A stretch of DNA of 6,646 bases from NCBI GenBank assembly GCA_023271515.1, contig JALPXQ010000067.1:1-6646 (forward strand), in the 5' to 3' direction. A model generated the notes under the pieces. It searched no databases. It had not been told where the DNA came from and was given only the letters and a program-made list of their open reading frames with translations. The stretch is from Dehalococcoidia bacterium (GTDB lineage Bacteria; Chloroflexota; Dehalococcoidia; SZUA-161; SpSt-899). Numbering within the stretch: position 1 is the first letter of the stretch; each line of letters begins with the position of its first letter. This document shows positions 5,972-6,646 of this stretch, piece after piece. Position numbers and translations under genes: made by a program.

Positions 5972-6027
5972 TAAGCTGTAAGCGTTCACCAACTTAAAAC
6001 TTAAAACCTAAAACTTAAAACTCAAAA
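5972..6027. repeat. Heptamer repeat tract forming the leader of the last gene
   Basis: Eight units in one unbroken 7-base phase run from 5972 to 6027 and touch the ATG at 6028. The first are TAAGCTG, TAAGCGT and TCACCAA. They are followed by CTTAAAA at 5993, 6000 and 6014, with CCTAAAA at 6007 and CTCAAAA at 6021. Confidence 0.8.
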
Positions 6028-6646
6028 ATGTCAAGTCATGATGCTGCCGCCATACGACACTTGAAGGAGGCCATAGCGGATGGCAAGCACTGGTATATCG
6101 CCTTGCTCGAGGCTATTGCGCTCTGGACCCTGGCCGAGGAGACCTATGCGGGACGTCATTACCGGTACCTTATCTCCGGCCAGGCCTTCGACTGGCTCTT
6201 ACTGGCGGAGCGCCTGAGCGCGGATATCGGCAACCTCATCCCCGAAGAGGAAAGAATCGAACTGCTCTTCGGGCGGCCGCCCATCGAGCTTTCCAGCGAC
6301 GAATTCAAGGCGCTAATCGGAGATGAGAAATATCAAGCTCATCTCAACTATTTCTACGGCATTACGGTGGAGCAAGCCCTGCATTTGGCGGTTGAGATGG
6401 AAATAGAGAAAGAGCAGATTGGTCACCGCCAGCGCAGGGGCGACATCTTCGAGCGGATATACGGTTTTAGCGAGCTGGTCCTCCTCGAGCGATTCAGGCA
6501 GAAAGCCGGCTACCCTCAGAGTGACAGCATCACCCTCGCCGAACTCAACGAGTTCACTTACTGGCTCTTCAAGTATCGGGTCGAAAACTCCGACAGCTCG
6601 CGTCTTGCCAGCGACACCAGGAAGGCACTGAGGCAACTGGAAGAGT
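6028..6646 (+). CDS. Conserved protein of unknown function (right end missing)
   Basis: The frame is open from the ATG at 6028 to the window edge, giving at least 206 residues with codon use like its neighbours. The product reads as a soluble, largely helical protein. The N-terminus is MSSHDAAAIRHLKEAIADGK, then HWYIALLEAIALWTLAEETY (21-40), a hydrophobic GQAFDWLLLAERL (51-63), an acidic stretch (73-100), a charged helix AVEMEIEKEQIGHRQRRGDIF (about 121-141), and LRQLEE at the edge. No signal peptide, clear membrane span or catalytic motif is visible. It resembles, from memory, an uncharacterised family in Chloroflexota; I cannot assign a function. No Shine-Dalgarno precedes the ATG, only A-rich heptamer repeats. 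An ATG at 6080 with a better site upstream is out of frame. Reality as a gene is likely; the start is moderately sure. Confidence 0.75.
   Translation, partial: MSSHDAAAIRHLKEAIADGKHWYIALLEAIALWTLAEETYAGRHYRYLISGQAFDWLLLAERLSADIGNLIPEEERIELLFGRPPIELSSDEFKALIGDEKYQAHLNYFYGITVEQALHLAVEMEIEKEQIGHRQRRGDIFERIYGFSELVLLERFRQKAGYPQSDSITLAELNEFTYWLFKYRVENSDSSRLASDTRKALRQLEE

Noticed and set aside
2355..6027. CRISPR array
   Set aside because: The repeats are 7 bases, contiguous and degenerate, without spacers of constant length or cas genes.
6080..6082. ATG preceded by GGAGG near 6066-6070 as the start of the last gene
   Set aside because: It is out of frame with the long open frame. The GGAGG encodes KEA in the frame starting at 6028.

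Overview
The window is a moderately GC-rich bacterial stretch (clearly above 50% GC by eye) interrupted by a short AT-rich insert. The protein styles suggest a member of the Chloroflexota, possibly Dehalococcoidia. These are the guanylate kinase with a GKD P-loop, the class of EPSP synthase, a TrkA/TrkH pair, a DUF151 protein and a conserved unknown gene. That assignment is recall-based inference and no search was run.

Layout: positions 1-1562 hold aroA (EPSP synthase, shikimate pathway), already open at the window's left edge. It is broken by an AT-rich insertion of about 385 bp (about 923-1307) that carries a small two-transmembrane (2TM) gene with its own strong ribosome binding site. The right-hand aroA piece also lacks a conserved catalytic segment and has a one-base frameshift, so this copy should be non-functional as written. 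gmk (guanylate kinase) follows 11 bases after the aroA stop. A possible 51-codon ORF overlaps the gmk 3' end. Next come trkA and trkH, immediately adjacent, encoding the NAD-binding gate and the membrane pore of a Trk potassium uptake system. All of these read on the + strand.

Convergent to trkH is a DUF151/bifunctional-nuclease family gene on the - strand, driven by a perfect-consensus sigma70-type promoter. A divergent + strand gene, a conserved protein of unknown function, starts at 6028 and runs off the right edge. It has its own weaker promoter candidate.

The most unusual pattern is in the spacers. Intergenic regions at 2355-2418, 5239-5294 and 5904-6027 are all built from degenerate 7-base repeats. 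Each region has a different unit (GTCATGG then CTGACAA; GTTCACG; CTTAAAA), and the 7-base phase is kept over long runs. Two of these tracts run to or almost to a start codon (trkA and the last gene), and neither of those genes has a Shine-Dalgarno sequence. The DUF151 gene and the inserted 2TM gene do have clear ones. The two features most worth a second look are the cassette-like insertion in aroA and the heptamer-repeat spacers.
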